A DNA stretch of 64,000 bases from Alkalihalobacillus sp. LMS6 (GCF_024362765.1 NZ_CP093302.1:3533564-3597563), one strand, 5' to 3'. Shown: positions 43,733 through 53,233, counted from the stretch's first letter. A program made the numbers and translations. Notes: generated by a model not told the origin, from the sequence alone.

Positions 43733-45284
43733 ATTCTTTGCTGTAAATAACCGTTGAATAAGGCGGTATTGTTAATGTATGGTTCTCTTCTTTTAATCCA
43801 TTCGAATGATAATAAAGGCTATTCCATTCGGCTGGCTTTTCTACAACAACCTCTTCACCTGATACATTATGGAGGATGAGTAACGTTTCTTCCTCTAACA
43901 CTCGTTCGAACGTAACAAGGCCGTCCTGTTTCACATCGGAAACCGCTACTTCACCATCCATTAAAACCCGATGACTTCTTCTCACCGCAACCTGTTCTTT
44001 ATAATGGTTAAGCAAGGAATGTTCATCTTCAACTTGTGTCTCAACGGCAACCTTCTCACGATCCGTGCTGTAAATTCGGTCGATCCAACTCGTCTCTTCC
44101 ACACTTTTTTCCTTCTTCCAAATCATTGGTTCGCGAATGTGCTCATCAGGCTTCATTCCTTCGAGGCCAACCTCTTCCCCATAGTACAGATAAGGATTTC
44201 CGGGCAATGTTAACAGGAGAGATGCCGCCATTTTTGCGTGCTCTTCATTTCCGTTAAGCTGACTCATGACTCGATCCATGTCGTGATTCGATAAAAATGT
44301 ACTGTCCACATAGCTGTCTGTTACAGAAGCATAATGGCTTCGGACTTTTTCCAGGCTTGAGGCAACGCCTGTATCTCTTTCCTGCTGAACCGCAGATAAT
44401 AACCTTGCGGACAAATCAAAGTTAAACCCACTGTCTAGTCCTTGTAAATACTGACCAACGATAGACGCACTGTCCCACACTTCTCCAACGAGCATTGAAC
44501 CTGGTTTGACTGATTCAACATGCTCGCTAAATTCGCTCCACAACGCCACATTTTCATCGTGGTGATTGTCGATTTGATAAGAGCTATATAAATATTTTGC
44601 TGCATCTAAACGAAAGCCATCTAATCCGACTTCCTCTAACCAAAAAGTACTTGCATCTTTAAATTCATCCATGACTTTAGGGTTGGCAAAATTCAAATCC
44701 GGCATGCCGTGCCAGAATACCCCTTCATATTTCGGTTCACCATCTCCATGCCAAACCGGTTGCTGCCAATCGCCTACTTGATTGAGGTTCGTTGTTTCAT
44801 CGCTCCAAACATAGTAATCCCGGTACGTCTCATCCCCTTCCAATGCTTTTTGAAACCAGGGGTGATCATACGAACTATGATTCATAACGAAATCCATGAT
44901 TACCTCAATGTCACGCTTATGAGCCTCTTCCACAAACACCTTCATATCCTCGACTGACCCATATTCAGGATGAATCGCTTTATAGTCTGTCACATCATAG
45001 CCATGGTAACTAGGTGACGGGTTAATCGGCATCAGCCAAATCCCATTCACCCCAAGTTCTTGTAAGTAATCTAATTTTTCCGTAGCCCCTTTTAAATCGC
45101 CAATCCCGTCTCCATCACCGTCTGCAAACGCTCGCACAAAAATTTCATAATAGACGCGGCTATCTACATCTTCAACAAAAGCTTGTTCTTTTGACCACTT
45201 CATGTCTTTTTCCTCCTCGAGCAAACTGTTCGTACACCCGCTTGCGAGTAAGATCGGAATGAAAAGTGCCAGCGCTTTTTTCAT
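43731..45284 (-). CDS. Alpha-amylase-family (GH13) lipoprotein
   Basis: The product has 517 residues. A lipoprotein signal with lipobox ASGC (Cys17) anchors it to the outer membrane face. GH13 motifs are complete: VIMDFVMNH (region I), DGFRLDAAKY with the nucleophile Asp (II), LVGEVWD with the acid/base Glu (III) and FLSNHD (IV). The opening VYYEIFVRAFADGDGDGIGDLKG and the C-terminal beta domain are typical. It should cut starch or maltodextrins at the cell surface to feed the adjacent importer. A cre-like box lies upstream at 45396-45409. Confidence 0.9.
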   Translation of the reverse strand: MKKALALFIPILLASGCTNSLLEEEKDMKWSKEQAFVEDVDSRVYYEIFVRAFADGDGDGIGDLKGATEKLDYLQELGVNGIWLMPINPSPSYHGYDVTDYKAIHPEYGSVEDMKVFVEEAHKRDIEVIMDFVMNHSSYDHPWFQKALEGDETYRDYYVWSDETTNLNQVGDWQQPVWHGDGEPKYEGVFWHGMPDLNFANPKVMDEFKDASTFWLEEVGLDGFRLDAAKYLYSSYQIDNHHDENVALWSEFSEHVESVKPGSMLVGEVWDSASIVGQYLQGLDSGFNFDLSARLLSAVQQERDTGVASSLEKVRSHYASVTDSYVDSTFLSNHDMDRVMSQLNGNEEHAKMAASLLLTLPGNPYLYYGEEVGLEGMKPDEHIREPMIWKKEKSVEETSWIDRIYSTDREKVAVETQVEDEHSLLNHYKEQVAVRRSHRVLMDGEVAVSDVKQDGLVTFERVLEEETLLILHNVSGEEVVVEKPAEWNSLYYHSNGLKEENHTLTIPPYSTVIYSKE

Positions 45285-45395
45285 TCACCCAGTCTCTCCC
45301 CTCATTTAAAAAGTCTCTTTTCTTTTTTATATATGAGGAGCTATCATCTACTATTCATGTGCAATGGTTTTCCTTCTTGCGTCACCAAAATACTT

Positions 45396-45409
45396 TTTAA
45401 TCGCTTACA
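45396..45409. promoter_or_regulatory. cre-like box between amylase and MFS genes
   Basis: TTTAATCGCTTACA matches TGNAANCGNWNNCA at all fixed positions but one (T for G at position 2). It lies 112 bases upstream of the amylase ATG, in the 244-base divergent gap. Catabolite repression of an amylase is expected. Confidence 0.5.
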
Positions 45410-45528
45410 TACATTTTCATATGTGAAACAGCGACTTTTTCAATCAAAAGACTAGACATCGTAAGCATCTTCCTGTATCTTAGGAATTCGTTTGTGAAAA
45501 AAGGAAATAGAGAGAGGAGTGGAGATTT

Positions 45529-46704
45529 ATGTTACGTTTCGTAAACAATCGCCGCATCGTACTAACAATTTTTATGTTAGGTACGTTCGCCATAGGGATG
45601 ACAGAATATGTCGTGACCGGGCTTCTAACGGAGTTTGCACGTGATTTAAACGTCGCGGTTTCAACGACTGGATTATTGTTAAGTGTATACGCGATTAGCG
45701 TAGCTGTCTTTGGTCCTCTCTTACGTGTCATCACGATTAAATATCCACCAAAACTGTTGCTCATTTGTTTAACAGCCGTTTTTGTTATTAGTAATATTGT
45801 GGCGGCTACAGCGCCAAATTTTGAAGTCCTGTTGCTATCACGACTACTATCAGCCGCTATGCATGCACCGTTTTTCGGCTTAGCGATGATGATGGCGATT
45901 AATATGTCTGCGCCAGAAAAACGTACTCAAGCCATCGCTATTGTGCAAGGTGGTTTAACCATCGCCATCATGATTGGTGTCCCGTTTGGATCATTTATCG
46001 GGGGCATGCTTGATTGGCGTCTTGTTTTTTGGTTCTTAGTCTTACTAGGTGCCCTTGTACTCATTGGTTTAGCTATTTTCGTTCCGAATGAAAAGCAAGC
46101 AGAAACACCAAAACTTAAATCAGAACTAAAAGCTTTATTAAACAAAAATGTGCTTTGGGTTCTAGCGATTATTGTTTTCGGTTTCTCTGGTGTCTTTACA
46201 GCGTACACATTTAAAGAACCGATGCTCCGAGAATTTGCAGGATTTGGCGTGCCTGGCGTTACGCTTGGCTTGTTCTTCTTCGGCTTAGGTGCTGTAATCG
46301 GCAACTTTACATCTGGTCGAGTACCACCAAGATTATTAACGAAAACATTAATGTTCTCACTCGTTGCCCTGGCACTTGTCTTGTTTTCGTTTACGTTCCT
46401 TCTGCAAAGTCCAGTTCTTGCCATTGTTAGCTGTTTCTTATTTGGCGCAGGGACATTTGGAACAACACCGTTACTAAATGCAAAAGTCATTTTAGCAGCA
46501 AAAGATGCACCTATGCTATCCGGAACGATTGCCGCATCAATCTTCAACGTTGCAAACGCACTAGGCGCAACCCTCGGCACATTGTTCTTAAATATGGGGC
46601 TAGACTTCCGCATGATTACCTTTGCGGCAGCAGGAATCATCTTATTAGGTCTCGTCCTCACAATTATTACGAGCAAAGTAGAAGACAAAACCTTATACGA
46701 ATAA
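45529..46704 (+). CDS. MFS transporter, AraJ/YdhL-like (DHA1)
   Basis: The product has 391 residues and 12 helices. DHA1 markers include FMLGTFAIGMTEYVVTGLL in helix 1, LLLSVYAISVAVFGPLL, LLLSRLLSAAMHAPFFGLAMMMA (helix 4 region) and GVPFGSFIGGMLDWRLVFW (helix 5, motif C type). This is the AraJ/YdhL/PbuE-like branch that exports purines, sugars or drugs; substrate unknown. AGAGGAGTGGAG precedes the ATG. A terminator follows. Confidence 0.85.
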   Translation: MLRFVNNRRIVLTIFMLGTFAIGMTEYVVTGLLTEFARDLNVAVSTTGLLLSVYAISVAVFGPLLRVITIKYPPKLLLICLTAVFVISNIVAATAPNFEVLLLSRLLSAAMHAPFFGLAMMMAINMSAPEKRTQAIAIVQGGLTIAIMIGVPFGSFIGGMLDWRLVFWFLVLLGALVLIGLAIFVPNEKQAETPKLKSELKALLNKNVLWVLAIIVFGFSGVFTAYTFKEPMLREFAGFGVPGVTLGLFFFGLGAVIGNFTSGRVPPRLLTKTLMFSLVALALVLFSFTFLLQSPVLAIVSCFLFGAGTFGTTPLLNAKVILAAKDAPMLSGTIAASIFNVANALGATLGTLFLNMGLDFRMITFAAAGIILLGLVLTIITSKVEDKTLYE

Positions 46705-46710
46705 CCTAGA

Positions 46711-46745
46711 GGCTTACCGGCATACACTTGTCGGTAAGCTTTTTC
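46711..46745 (+). terminator. Intrinsic terminator after the AraJ-like MFS gene
   Basis: GCTTACCG (46712-46719) pairs with CGGTAAGC (46732-46739), followed by five T. Confidence 0.85.
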
Positions 46746-46798
46746 ATTATCCATATCCTCCCACTTCTAGTAAACTATGATTAAAGGAGGTGACTTCC

Positions 46799-47443
46799 AT
46801 GCTTGAATTGTTTCAATACATCCTTTTAGCAATCCTACTTTTTTTCGTTCTTCCAATGATTTTTTATAGAGGGATCTTCGGGAAAGGTAAACATCGTGAT
46901 CAACTAGAAGATGAGACTGTCGTGGTGAAACATTCCTACACACTCTTTTCTTCCAATAAGGAAGAAACACCTTACTTTGTTGATGACGTTAAGAAAGGGT
47001 CGTTTAAGCGCAAAGATGCCAATGCTCTCCGTGCAAGCTCGAGGTGGCAACATATACATTTTGATGTCGTCGATCACGTCTCAGGTGACTCGTATCATGC
47101 TGAGCAAACTGGGTTTAAACCAACTTTCGGCGCAAATGCGTGGGATCTTTATGAAGGCAGAATCAAAATTGGTGAGATCAACGCCGAAGCGCTAAAAGCT
47201 TCAAAAGTTCAGTACACTCTCCGCATCCGTGGTGAAGAATATCGCGCAACTGTTCACGTTCGAGATGAGCTCATGCTTTACCAGAAAGACCACTTCGAGC
47301 ATATATTGATTGGTATTTCGACCATCAGTTTTGCTGGAAAAAACGTCACCACCGAACTTAATGCTAGAGCCTACGATGAAACAACCTTGCGGGAAATCAT
47401 GTTACTCGTCCATGCTGTTTGGTCAGCGACAGGAAAAATTTAA
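46799..47443 (+). CDS. Membrane-anchored protein of unknown function
   Basis: The start is the ATG at 46799, after AAAGGAGGTGAC. The product has 214 residues. A single N-terminal helix (about 4-23) is followed by a basic cytoplasmic or external domain of 180 residues rich in beta strands (HIHFDVVDHVSGDSYHAEQTGF, RIKIGEINAEAL, YTLRIRGEEYRATVHVRDE). The alternation and a closing helix (REIMLLVHAVWSAT) recall tubby-like/YxjI folds, but I cannot confirm that. It is followed after 62 bases by a lipoprotein gene. Confidence 0.6.
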   Translation: MLELFQYILLAILLFFVLPMIFYRGIFGKGKHRDQLEDETVVVKHSYTLFSSNKEETPYFVDDVKKGSFKRKDANALRASSRWQHIHFDVVDHVSGDSYHAEQTGFKPTFGANAWDLYEGRIKIGEINAEALKASKVQYTLRIRGEEYRATVHVRDELMLYQKDHFEHILIGISTISFAGKNVTTELNARAYDETTLREIMLLVHAVWSATGKI

Positions 47444-47505
47444 AAGGATTTCGATGGAAACATGCGAATAACCTATAAATATTCCCTGTGAATCGGAGTG
47501 GTTTT

Positions 47506-48126
47506 TTGAAAACATTTAGTCTAACGTTATGTTTATGTATAACCGTTCTTTTTACCGCTTGTTCTCCAGAAGAGCAAGCAAGGATTGTTGAAGAAGAGGT
47601 CGAGAAAGCTGAATCACTTGATACCATCTCAATCCCAACACATATTTTTAAGTCTGATGTTACACACCAGACCCTATCAACAGATGAACTCCATGCAAGT
47701 ATTCAAGATTATTTAAATGCGAGTGCAGATCTAGATCATGTGATGTCTCAGTTTGAACAAACGCTTGATGCACAAGATCCACTTACAACAGAAGAAACGG
47801 CCAAAGCTGTTGAAGTCATGACCCTACTAAAGGAAAATGACGAAAACTTCTCGACCTATATTGAATCCAATACGCTACCAGAAGGATACGATGAAAACGT
47901 TGAGCGGATCCAACAATATATAACTGGCTACCATGAGTTCCTAACTTCTTTTCATGATTCGGTAAATCAGTTTGATCAAGCTATGGATGACCTATTAGTT
48001 GGTTCTATCAACCTTGATGCGCTTTTATTTATCGATGCAGTTCCTAGCCACGTAAACGGTCGAGAACAACAAAAGATTGAAACATTCCTCGAAGACAAAG
48101 GGATTGAAACACATCTGTTTGATTAA
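47506..48126 (+). CDS. Acidic helical lipoprotein, unknown
   Basis: The likely start is the TTG at 47506, six bases after CGGAGTG; an in-frame GTG at 47488 overlaps that site's upstream side. The product has 206 residues. The signal peptide ends in lipobox FTAC. The mature protein is acidic and helical with coiled-coil-like stretches (QARIVEEEVEKAESL, AKAVEVMTLLKENDENFSTYIESN). Function unknown. It may be co-transcribed with the preceding membrane protein. Confidence 0.65.
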   Translation: MKTFSLTLCLCITVLFTACSPEEQARIVEEEVEKAESLDTISIPTHIFKSDVTHQTLSTDELHASIQDYLNASADLDHVMSQFEQTLDAQDPLTTEETAKAVEVMTLLKENDENFSTYIESNTLPEGYDENVERIQQYITGYHEFLTSFHDSVNQFDQAMDDLLVGSINLDALLFIDAVPSHVNGREQQKIETFLEDKGIETHLFD

Positions 48127-48139
48127 ACGATATGTGTTT
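48107..48139 (+). terminator. Hairpin at the end of the lipoprotein gene
   Basis: AAACACAT (48107-48114) pairs with ATGTGTTT (48132-48139), with an inner GTTT/AAAC stem. It spans the stop codon and lies before the convergent HIT gene. The T tract is short, so terminator activity is uncertain. Confidence 0.5.
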
Positions 48140-48146
48140 GCCATCT

Positions 48147-48551
48147 TTAATCGGCTGCTGTCAGTTTCTCTTTCATCTTTTCTAACGTATCATTTGACGC
48201 CCTTTTTATCGTTCCATCTAAATAAAACTTTGATGTCAGATCATGGTACTCATGCATCGGCACTAAATGGATATGGAGATGATCAATGTCTAGTCCAACG
48301 ACTGCCAGCCCAACCTTAACTGGATTAAGGTTCTTTTGCAGATGATGACTCATTTGCTTCACGACGGCCATGATAGCTACATAACGTTCATCGCTCAATC
48401 CATTGATGTCTGATACATGTTGCTTTGGAATGACTAGCGTATGGCCAGGACGGATCGGGTTAATGTCTAAGATTACTAGACAATGCTTATCTTCATATAA
48501 TACGTTCGATTCACTAGAATCATTGATGATGCCACAAAACATACAACTCAC
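48147..48551 (-). CDS. HIT-family nucleotide hydrolase
   Basis: The start is set at the GTG 48551-48549, six bases after GAGGTG; an upstream ATG at 48572 has no good site. The product has 134 residues. It opens with the Cys motif CMFCGI, has NPIRPGHTLVIPKQHV, and the histidine triad DHLHIHLVPM. HIT proteins cleave nucleoside-phosphate bonds such as AMP-lysine or dinucleoside polyphosphates. It resembles the Hit/HinT group. The divergent gene is the ASCH protein. Confidence 0.87.
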   Translation of the reverse strand: MSCMFCGIINDSSESNVLYEDKHCLVILDINPIRPGHTLVIPKQHVSDINGLSDERYVAIMAVVKQMSHHLQKNLNPVKVGLAVVGLDIDHLHIHLVPMHEYHDLTSKFYLDGTIKRASNDTLEKMKEKLTAAD

Positions 48552-48667
48552 GGTCTTCACCTCGTTTTTCATTTTGACTAAACATCTCTTCTTTTATCAT
48601 AAAACGTTTTCATGATAAAATGTAGGAATACTTTTTGATTTTCGACAACTAGAAATGAGGTGTTACG

Positions 48668-49132
48668 ATGACTGAACATCCGTCGATTCACGCTATGTGG
48701 CAATCATTCGTTAAAGAGAACCCTGCCTATACGGATAGACCTTATCAGGCGTGGGCATTTGGAGATGGCACGAAGAAGATGGCAGACGACTTATGTGATC
48801 TTGTTGTAAAAGGAATAAAGCGAGGAACGTCCTCCTATTTCCTTGAATATGAGAAAGACGGCTCCCCCCTTCCAACAGAAGGACAAATGAATCTTATTCT
48901 AGATGGCGATGGCGTCGCACAAGCCATCATGGTAACTACAAAAATCGATCTCCTTCCGTACAATGAGGTCACAGAAGAACATGCTTTTGCAGAAGGAGAA
49001 GGCGATCAAACGCTTGCATATTGGAAAAGCGTTCATCAACCGTTCTTTTCCCAGTTATCCACTACTTTGGATTCTCCCTTTAATGAAACCGATCTAGTCG
49101 TATACGAGTGGTTAAAGCTTGTACATAAATAA
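48668..49132 (+). CDS. ASCH-domain protein
   Basis: The product has 154 residues and a full ASCH fold, a PUA-like RNA- or nucleoside-binding barrel: RPYQAWAFGDGTKKMADDLCDLVVKGIKRGTSSYF with the conserved GxKxxT/S turn, YEKDGSPLPTEGQMNLILDGDG and VTTKIDLLPYNEVTEEHAFAEGEGD. Some family members are amidohydrolases of acetylated cytidine; this is not assured here. AATGAGGTG precedes the ATG. It lies 18 bases before a GNAT gene, forming an operon. Confidence 0.83.
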   Translation: MTEHPSIHAMWQSFVKENPAYTDRPYQAWAFGDGTKKMADDLCDLVVKGIKRGTSSYFLEYEKDGSPLPTEGQMNLILDGDGVAQAIMVTTKIDLLPYNEVTEEHAFAEGEGDQTLAYWKSVHQPFFSQLSTTLDSPFNETDLVVYEWLKLVHK

Positions 49133-49150
49133 TGAGAAGGAGGTTCACTT

Positions 49151-49594
49151 TTGATCTATACATTTGTTCAAAGTACATATGAAGACAAACCCTACCTGTC
49201 ACAATTAAGGATGAATGTGTTGCAAGACGATTTTGTTCGTCTAGAACTTCCACGCGAGCGTGTGCTTCAGCGATTTGAAGACCATTTCCGACCAGAGTCG
49301 ATCTATTTAATTAAAGATCAAGATGTGAACACGATTGGCTGTATCGGCATAGTGGAACATGAACACGCAGTCGAATTAAAGAACTTTTATCTTGAACCAG
49401 GCTTTCAAGGACAAGGCATTGGTAGAACAGTCTTCCAATACATCCTTTCACACTATAAAGACAAGGAAGAGATCTCCTTGAAAATTTTTAAAGGAAGTCG
49501 AGCAAAACCGTTATATCAATCGTTTGGCTTCATCGTTACAGAACAAAATGAACGAGTCGAAACCATGTGTCTGTATCAAACCGTTTCTACGTAG
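49151..49594 (+). CDS. GNAT-family N-acetyltransferase
   Basis: The start is the TTG at 49151, seven bases after AGAAGGAGG. The product has 147 residues. The acetyl-CoA loop reads LEPGFQGQGIGRTVFQYIL, followed by SLKIFKGSRAKPLYQSFGFIVTEQNER. Strand 4 has IGCIGIVEHEHAVELKNFYL. The substrate is unknown. It is in an operon with the ASCH protein and ends in a terminator. Confidence 0.85.
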   Translation: MIYTFVQSTYEDKPYLSQLRMNVLQDDFVRLELPRERVLQRFEDHFRPESIYLIKDQDVNTIGCIGIVEHEHAVELKNFYLEPGFQGQGIGRTVFQYILSHYKDKEEISLKIFKGSRAKPLYQSFGFIVTEQNERVETMCLYQTVST

Positions 49595-49618
49595 CAAGCC
49601 GTGTCTCATCTGAAAAAG

Positions 49619-49652
49619 GAAAGAACCTTGACCATTCGTCAAGGTTCTTTTG
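49619..49652. terminator. Bidirectional terminator after the ASCH-GNAT operon
   Basis: AAGAACCTTGAC (49621-49632) pairs perfectly with GTCAAGGTTCTT (49638-49649), followed by T; the A run on the left serves the convergent Old Yellow Enzyme gene only weakly. Confidence 0.85.
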
Positions 49653-49673
49653 TACCGTGCAATCTCATCGCTT

Positions 49674-50822
49674 TTATTTCGTCACTTCTTCGTTTTCAAT
49701 TAGTTCAATCTCCAACTCCGCTTTAGAGATCGCCGCAGGTGGCGTTGTATTGTCTGTTAAAATATTTTTCACATGACTTACTTCCATTAACGGTTGTCCT
49801 TTTTCAAACCGATTCGGAAAGTCTGGTTGGACAAGGGCTTGTCTACCTAACGCAACAAAATCACAATGCTCCATTCCTACTAGTTTCCCAGCTTCAACCG
49901 GATCTTCTAGCGCACCGCATGCAATAATCGGCTTATTTGAATAACGTTTGGCTGCCTCTGCCATGAGCATCGAATCTTCTCCAAATGCTGGTACTTTCGC
50001 ATCACCTTCAGAAAGATGGATATAATCGACTTTTGTCTTTCCAAGCGAAGAGAAAATCGTGGCCGCCTCTTCTTCGCCGCCTTCCCATTTATATGATGGA
50101 TCGGTTGCTTTCATTTGTGAAATACGAACACCTAGCAACATCGTTTCACCAACGGCTTCTCGAACTTCATTAATTAACTCCACAATGAGTCTTACGCGAT
50201 TTTCAGTCGAGCCTCCATAATCATCTCCACGTTGGTTACTCGCTTCAGAAAGAAATTGATCTAATAAGTAACCGTTCGCTCCGTGAAGCTCTACCCCATC
50301 AAATCCTGCTTCTTGAGCTCGAAGCGCCGCCTTCACAAAGTCTGTTTTAATCGTTTTAATGCCGTCAACCGTTAGTGGACGAGCTTCCGGAAAGGGGCCT
50401 TGTCCACCGTAAAGCGACACTTTTTCTCTTGGAGGCGTAAAGACGCTCGGCGCAACCGTTTCGTCCGTATACGCATTGCCTTGCGATTGCGCACCTGCGT
50501 GCATAATTTGCGCAATGGATAAAGCACGATTTTCTTTCATCGTCTCCACGATTGGCTTCCATGCTTCCATTTGTTCATCTGTCGCTAGCCCAGGTTGGTT
50601 TTCATAACCTTGGCTATAGGCGGTATCTGGATAAATCCCTTCTGTTATGATGGCCGCAAACCCACCTTTTGCAAATCGTTCATAGTAACGATGAACCGTC
50701 TCATTCGGAACACCCTTGTCCGACGAAGACACACGGGTCATTGGTGCGACAATATAGCGGTTTTTTAAAATATGATTGCCTATCGTAGCTTGATTCAATA
50801 ACAGCTCTTTCTCGTTTAACAT
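49674..50822 (-). CDS. Old Yellow Enzyme-family NADH:flavin oxidoreductase
   Basis: The start is taken as the ATG at 50822-50820, nine bases after AGGGAG; an ATG two codons earlier is closer to it. The product has 382 residues. FMN-barrel features: RYIVAPMTRVSS, IAQIMHAGAQSQ (active-site region), QEAGFDGVELHGANGYLLDQFLSEASNQRGDDYGG, LLGVRIS and the phosphate-binding GALEDPVEAGKLV / DFVALGRQAL. The family reduces activated alkenes or carbonyls using NAD(P)H. The acidic tail of about 20 residues (ISKAELEIELIENEEVTK) is unusual. Confidence 0.9.
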   Translation of the reverse strand: MLNEKELLLNQATIGNHILKNRYIVAPMTRVSSSDKGVPNETVHRYYERFAKGGFAAIITEGIYPDTAYSQGYENQPGLATDEQMEAWKPIVETMKENRALSIAQIMHAGAQSQGNAYTDETVAPSVFTPPREKVSLYGGQGPFPEARPLTVDGIKTIKTDFVKAALRAQEAGFDGVELHGANGYLLDQFLSEASNQRGDDYGGSTENRVRLIVELINEVREAVGETMLLGVRISQMKATDPSYKWEGGEEEAATIFSSLGKTKVDYIHLSEGDAKVPAFGEDSMLMAEAAKRYSNKPIIACGALEDPVEAGKLVGMEHCDFVALGRQALVQPDFPNRFEKGQPLMEVSHVKNILTDNTTPPAAISKAELEIELIENEEVTK

Positions 50823-50901
50823 ATGCATATGCTCCCTACTTTCTTTAACCTGCGCTAACCCTCCCTTTCCTTTTGTTTACGTATCTTAAACCTTTCCACC
50901 A

Positions 50902-51342
50902 TTACTTAACAATGACGTTCTCGAGTTCACTTAAATCAATTGGACCATTTACGATTCGATAAGTTCCTTGATTGACAACATGCACACCAGCCTCTCCAAT
51001 GAACACAACTGAGGCATTGTGAGAGTAATGACTAATGAACACTTCTTGTTGAGAACCGTATAGTAACTGCTTTTGATAATAAGACTGGGATACTCGTTTC
51101 ACTTGATAGTTAGCAAGAAACGCTAATAGTGCTTCTATTTCTTCTTGTTCATCAAGGTAATGATCATAGCCTTCTTCCCTTTCTGTATTCGTTCGATCAA
51201 CGGTAACACCGATAATGATAATATCTTCTTCGTTATAATAGATCAGGCTTGCCAGTGACCGCTCACTGTAAGCATGAAAAAAATAAATTCCTATACTAAA
51301 AAGGCAGCATCCTATCGCAATGGTTATGAACAAACGTTTCAT
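50902..51342 (-). CDS. Membrane-anchored protein, unknown
   Basis: The start is the ATG at 51342-51340, eight bases after AAAGGGGTG. The product has 146 residues. One N-terminal helix (about 3-22) acts as anchor or uncleaved signal; the outer domain is acidic then mixed (DIIIIGVTVDRTNTEREEGYDHYLDEQEEI, VNGPIDLSELENVIVK). No family recognised. Confidence 0.6.
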   Translation of the reverse strand: MKRLFITIAIGCCLFSIGIYFFHAYSERSLASLIYYNEEDIIIIGVTVDRTNTEREEGYDHYLDEQEEIEALLAFLANYQVKRVSQSYYQKQLLYGSQQEVFISHYSHNASVVFIGEAGVHVVNQGTYRIVNGPIDLSELENVIVK

Positions 51343-51456
51343 CCGCACATCACCCCTTTTTATTAAGGTATACGGGAACGTTTGTCCTTAGGACTACAAA
51401 CGACAAACAATCCTCTTCCAAAGAAAAAAATCCTATGAAAGAAGATTGCCTCACAT

Positions 51457-53196
51457 TTATTTATCGTTTAAAGCGTTTATTTTTTCTTCTTTGATTTTTG
51501 GCTTGCGATTTTCATCGAGTAAGCCATTGACCTCTTGCTGCACATCTGTAAGTTGTGTATAGCAAAAGCCACTCACATACGGCAATGCTTTAATCGCATC
51601 AGTCATTCCTTCATAGCGCATGAGAAAATCTTTCTCCGACTTTACTTGATTTCCATATCCCCAACCATCATCTGTTGTAAACGCAATCCCGCCATATTCA
51701 CTGATCATAACTGGTTGTCCTTTGTATTCGTACCCTTCTGCAAATGCATATTTATCAAGATTGTGTGGGTAAACATTTCCTAAAATCGCCGTTTCATCTT
51801 CATATCGCCTTAAGAAACGATCGGCAAACTCTTCATAATCATGCAATGTGATAATATCAGAAATGGTGTGTTCCCATCCATCGTTCACAATGACCGGCCT
51901 TGAATCAAGGGACTTTGTGCCATAATAGATGCTTTCTGTGAACGCTTGCTGTTGTTCATTTGTAAAGATTTGGCCGACGCCCCATGATTCATTAAAAGGC
52001 ACCCATGTCACAATAGATGGATAATGAGCCAGTTGGTCCACGACATCAAACCATTCTTTAGAGAACGCTTTCACAGCTTTCGTTGAAAACGAGTACGCGG
52101 ATGGCATCTCCGCCCATACAAGCAAACCTTTCTGATCACAAAGTGCATAAAATCGCTCATCTTCAATTTTTTGATGTTTTCGAATCCCATTAAACCCGAG
52201 TGCTTTTGTCGCATCGATATCCGTTTCTAGCGCTTCCAGAGAAGGCGGTGTTAAATGAGTGTCTTCCCAATACCCTTGATCCAAAATTAACTTTTGGTAT
52301 ACGGGACGATTGTTTAAGAGCACTTGTCCATTTTTTATAGAAATTTTCCGTAAGCCAAAATAAGAAGTTGCCTGATCGACGATTTCTCCATCTTTTCGAA
52401 TGATAAAGGTAACATCATAAAGATTTGGTTGCTCCAGTGACCAAACCGCTACGCCCCATTCATGAATCGAGGAGGTTAACGCTACTTTCATATGAGTCTC
52501 ATGATGCTCGGGTTTAAACGAAAAGCGACGAACCTCATAATCGTTAAACGTAATCACCGTCTCAACTTCTACCCCTTGTATTTCTCCAGCTAGTTGGTAC
52601 GTAAAAGCCACTGACGCCTGATCTAAATCTGGCTGGATGTCCACTTTTTCAAAATGGTGTTTGTTTACATACTCTAGCCAGACGGATTGCCAAATTCCTG
52701 TTGTTTGCACATACCAGCACCCGAAGTTTTTATTAATCCAGCGTTGTTTTCCTCTCGGTTGGTCCGTACTCATACTGTCTTCCACCCGAACCGTTATGGT
52801 TTGCGAGGAGTCGTCCACTAAAAAGGGAGTGAGATCAAATGAAAATGAGGTATATCCCCCTTCATGGCTTCCTGCACAGCAGCCATTCACCCAGACTGTC
52901 GTATGGTAATCACTTGCTTGAAAGTGAAGAAGAATCGTTTTGTCTTTATTTTCATCTGGAATGGAAATGTTTCGTTCATACCAAACGACTGGATGAAAAC
53001 GTTGATCGTCGATTCCGCTTTTTTTCGTCTCATATGTGTAGGGAACGGTTATTTCTTGTTTAAGTTTAGCACCAGCAAACCAATGTTGGTTCAATCCGAT
53101 ATTTTCATCATCAAACGCAAACGACCATGTGCCATTTAACAAGTCCCAGTCTTGACGGACAAATTTCGGTCGCGGAAATTCGAGTGAATGGTTCAT
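51457..53196 (-). CDS. Glycoside hydrolase family 2 enzyme (beta-galactosidase/beta-glucuronidase type)
   Basis: The start is the ATG at 53196-53194, after AAAAGGAGCG. The product has 579 residues. The GH2 layout is complete: sugar-binding domain (YERNISIPDENKDKTILLHFQASDYHTTVWVNG), Ig-like domain, and TIM barrel. The acid/base Glu is in WVPFNESWG and the nucleophile Glu in MISEYGG. The barrel opening reads FNGIRKHQKIEDERFYALCD, where GH2 enzymes usually have RxxHY, so a variant specificity is likely. There is no signal peptide, so it acts on imported oligosaccharides, perhaps from the importer encoded divergently at 53847-57020. A weak cre-like site lies at 53220-53233. Confidence 0.88.
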   Translation of the reverse strand: MNHSLEFPRPKFVRQDWDLLNGTWSFAFDDENIGLNQHWFAGAKLKQEITVPYTYETKKSGIDDQRFHPVVWYERNISIPDENKDKTILLHFQASDYHTTVWVNGCCAGSHEGGYTSFSFDLTPFLVDDSSQTITVRVEDSMSTDQPRGKQRWINKNFGCWYVQTTGIWQSVWLEYVNKHHFEKVDIQPDLDQASVAFTYQLAGEIQGVEVETVITFNDYEVRRFSFKPEHHETHMKVALTSSIHEWGVAVWSLEQPNLYDVTFIIRKDGEIVDQATSYFGLRKISIKNGQVLLNNRPVYQKLILDQGYWEDTHLTPPSLEALETDIDATKALGFNGIRKHQKIEDERFYALCDQKGLLVWAEMPSAYSFSTKAVKAFSKEWFDVVDQLAHYPSIVTWVPFNESWGVGQIFTNEQQQAFTESIYYGTKSLDSRPVIVNDGWEHTISDIITLHDYEEFADRFLRRYEDETAILGNVYPHNLDKYAFAEGYEYKGQPVMISEYGGIAFTTDDGWGYGNQVKSEKDFLMRYEGMTDAIKALPYVSGFCYTQLTDVQQEVNGLLDENRKPKIKEEKINALNDK

Positions 53197-53219
53197 ATGC
53201 TTCGCTCCTTTTCGGTAAA

Positions 53220-53233
53220 GAAAATCGTTTACA
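53220..53233. promoter_or_regulatory. Possible cre-like site upstream of the GH2 gene
   Basis: GAAAATCGTTTACA matches the cre consensus at 12 of 14 positions. It lies 24 bases upstream of the GH2 start codon, a position where CcpA could block transcription. The match is partial. Confidence 0.3.

Noticed and set aside
45927-46754. 275-codon minus-strand open frame opposite the AraJ-like MFS gene
   Set aside because: It is basic, Pro/Lys/Asn-rich antisense sequence with no ribosome binding site and fully covers a well-supported MFS gene.
49567-49776. 69-codon plus-strand frame across the ASCH-GNAT terminator
   Set aside because: It runs through a strong terminator hairpin and has no ribosome binding site.
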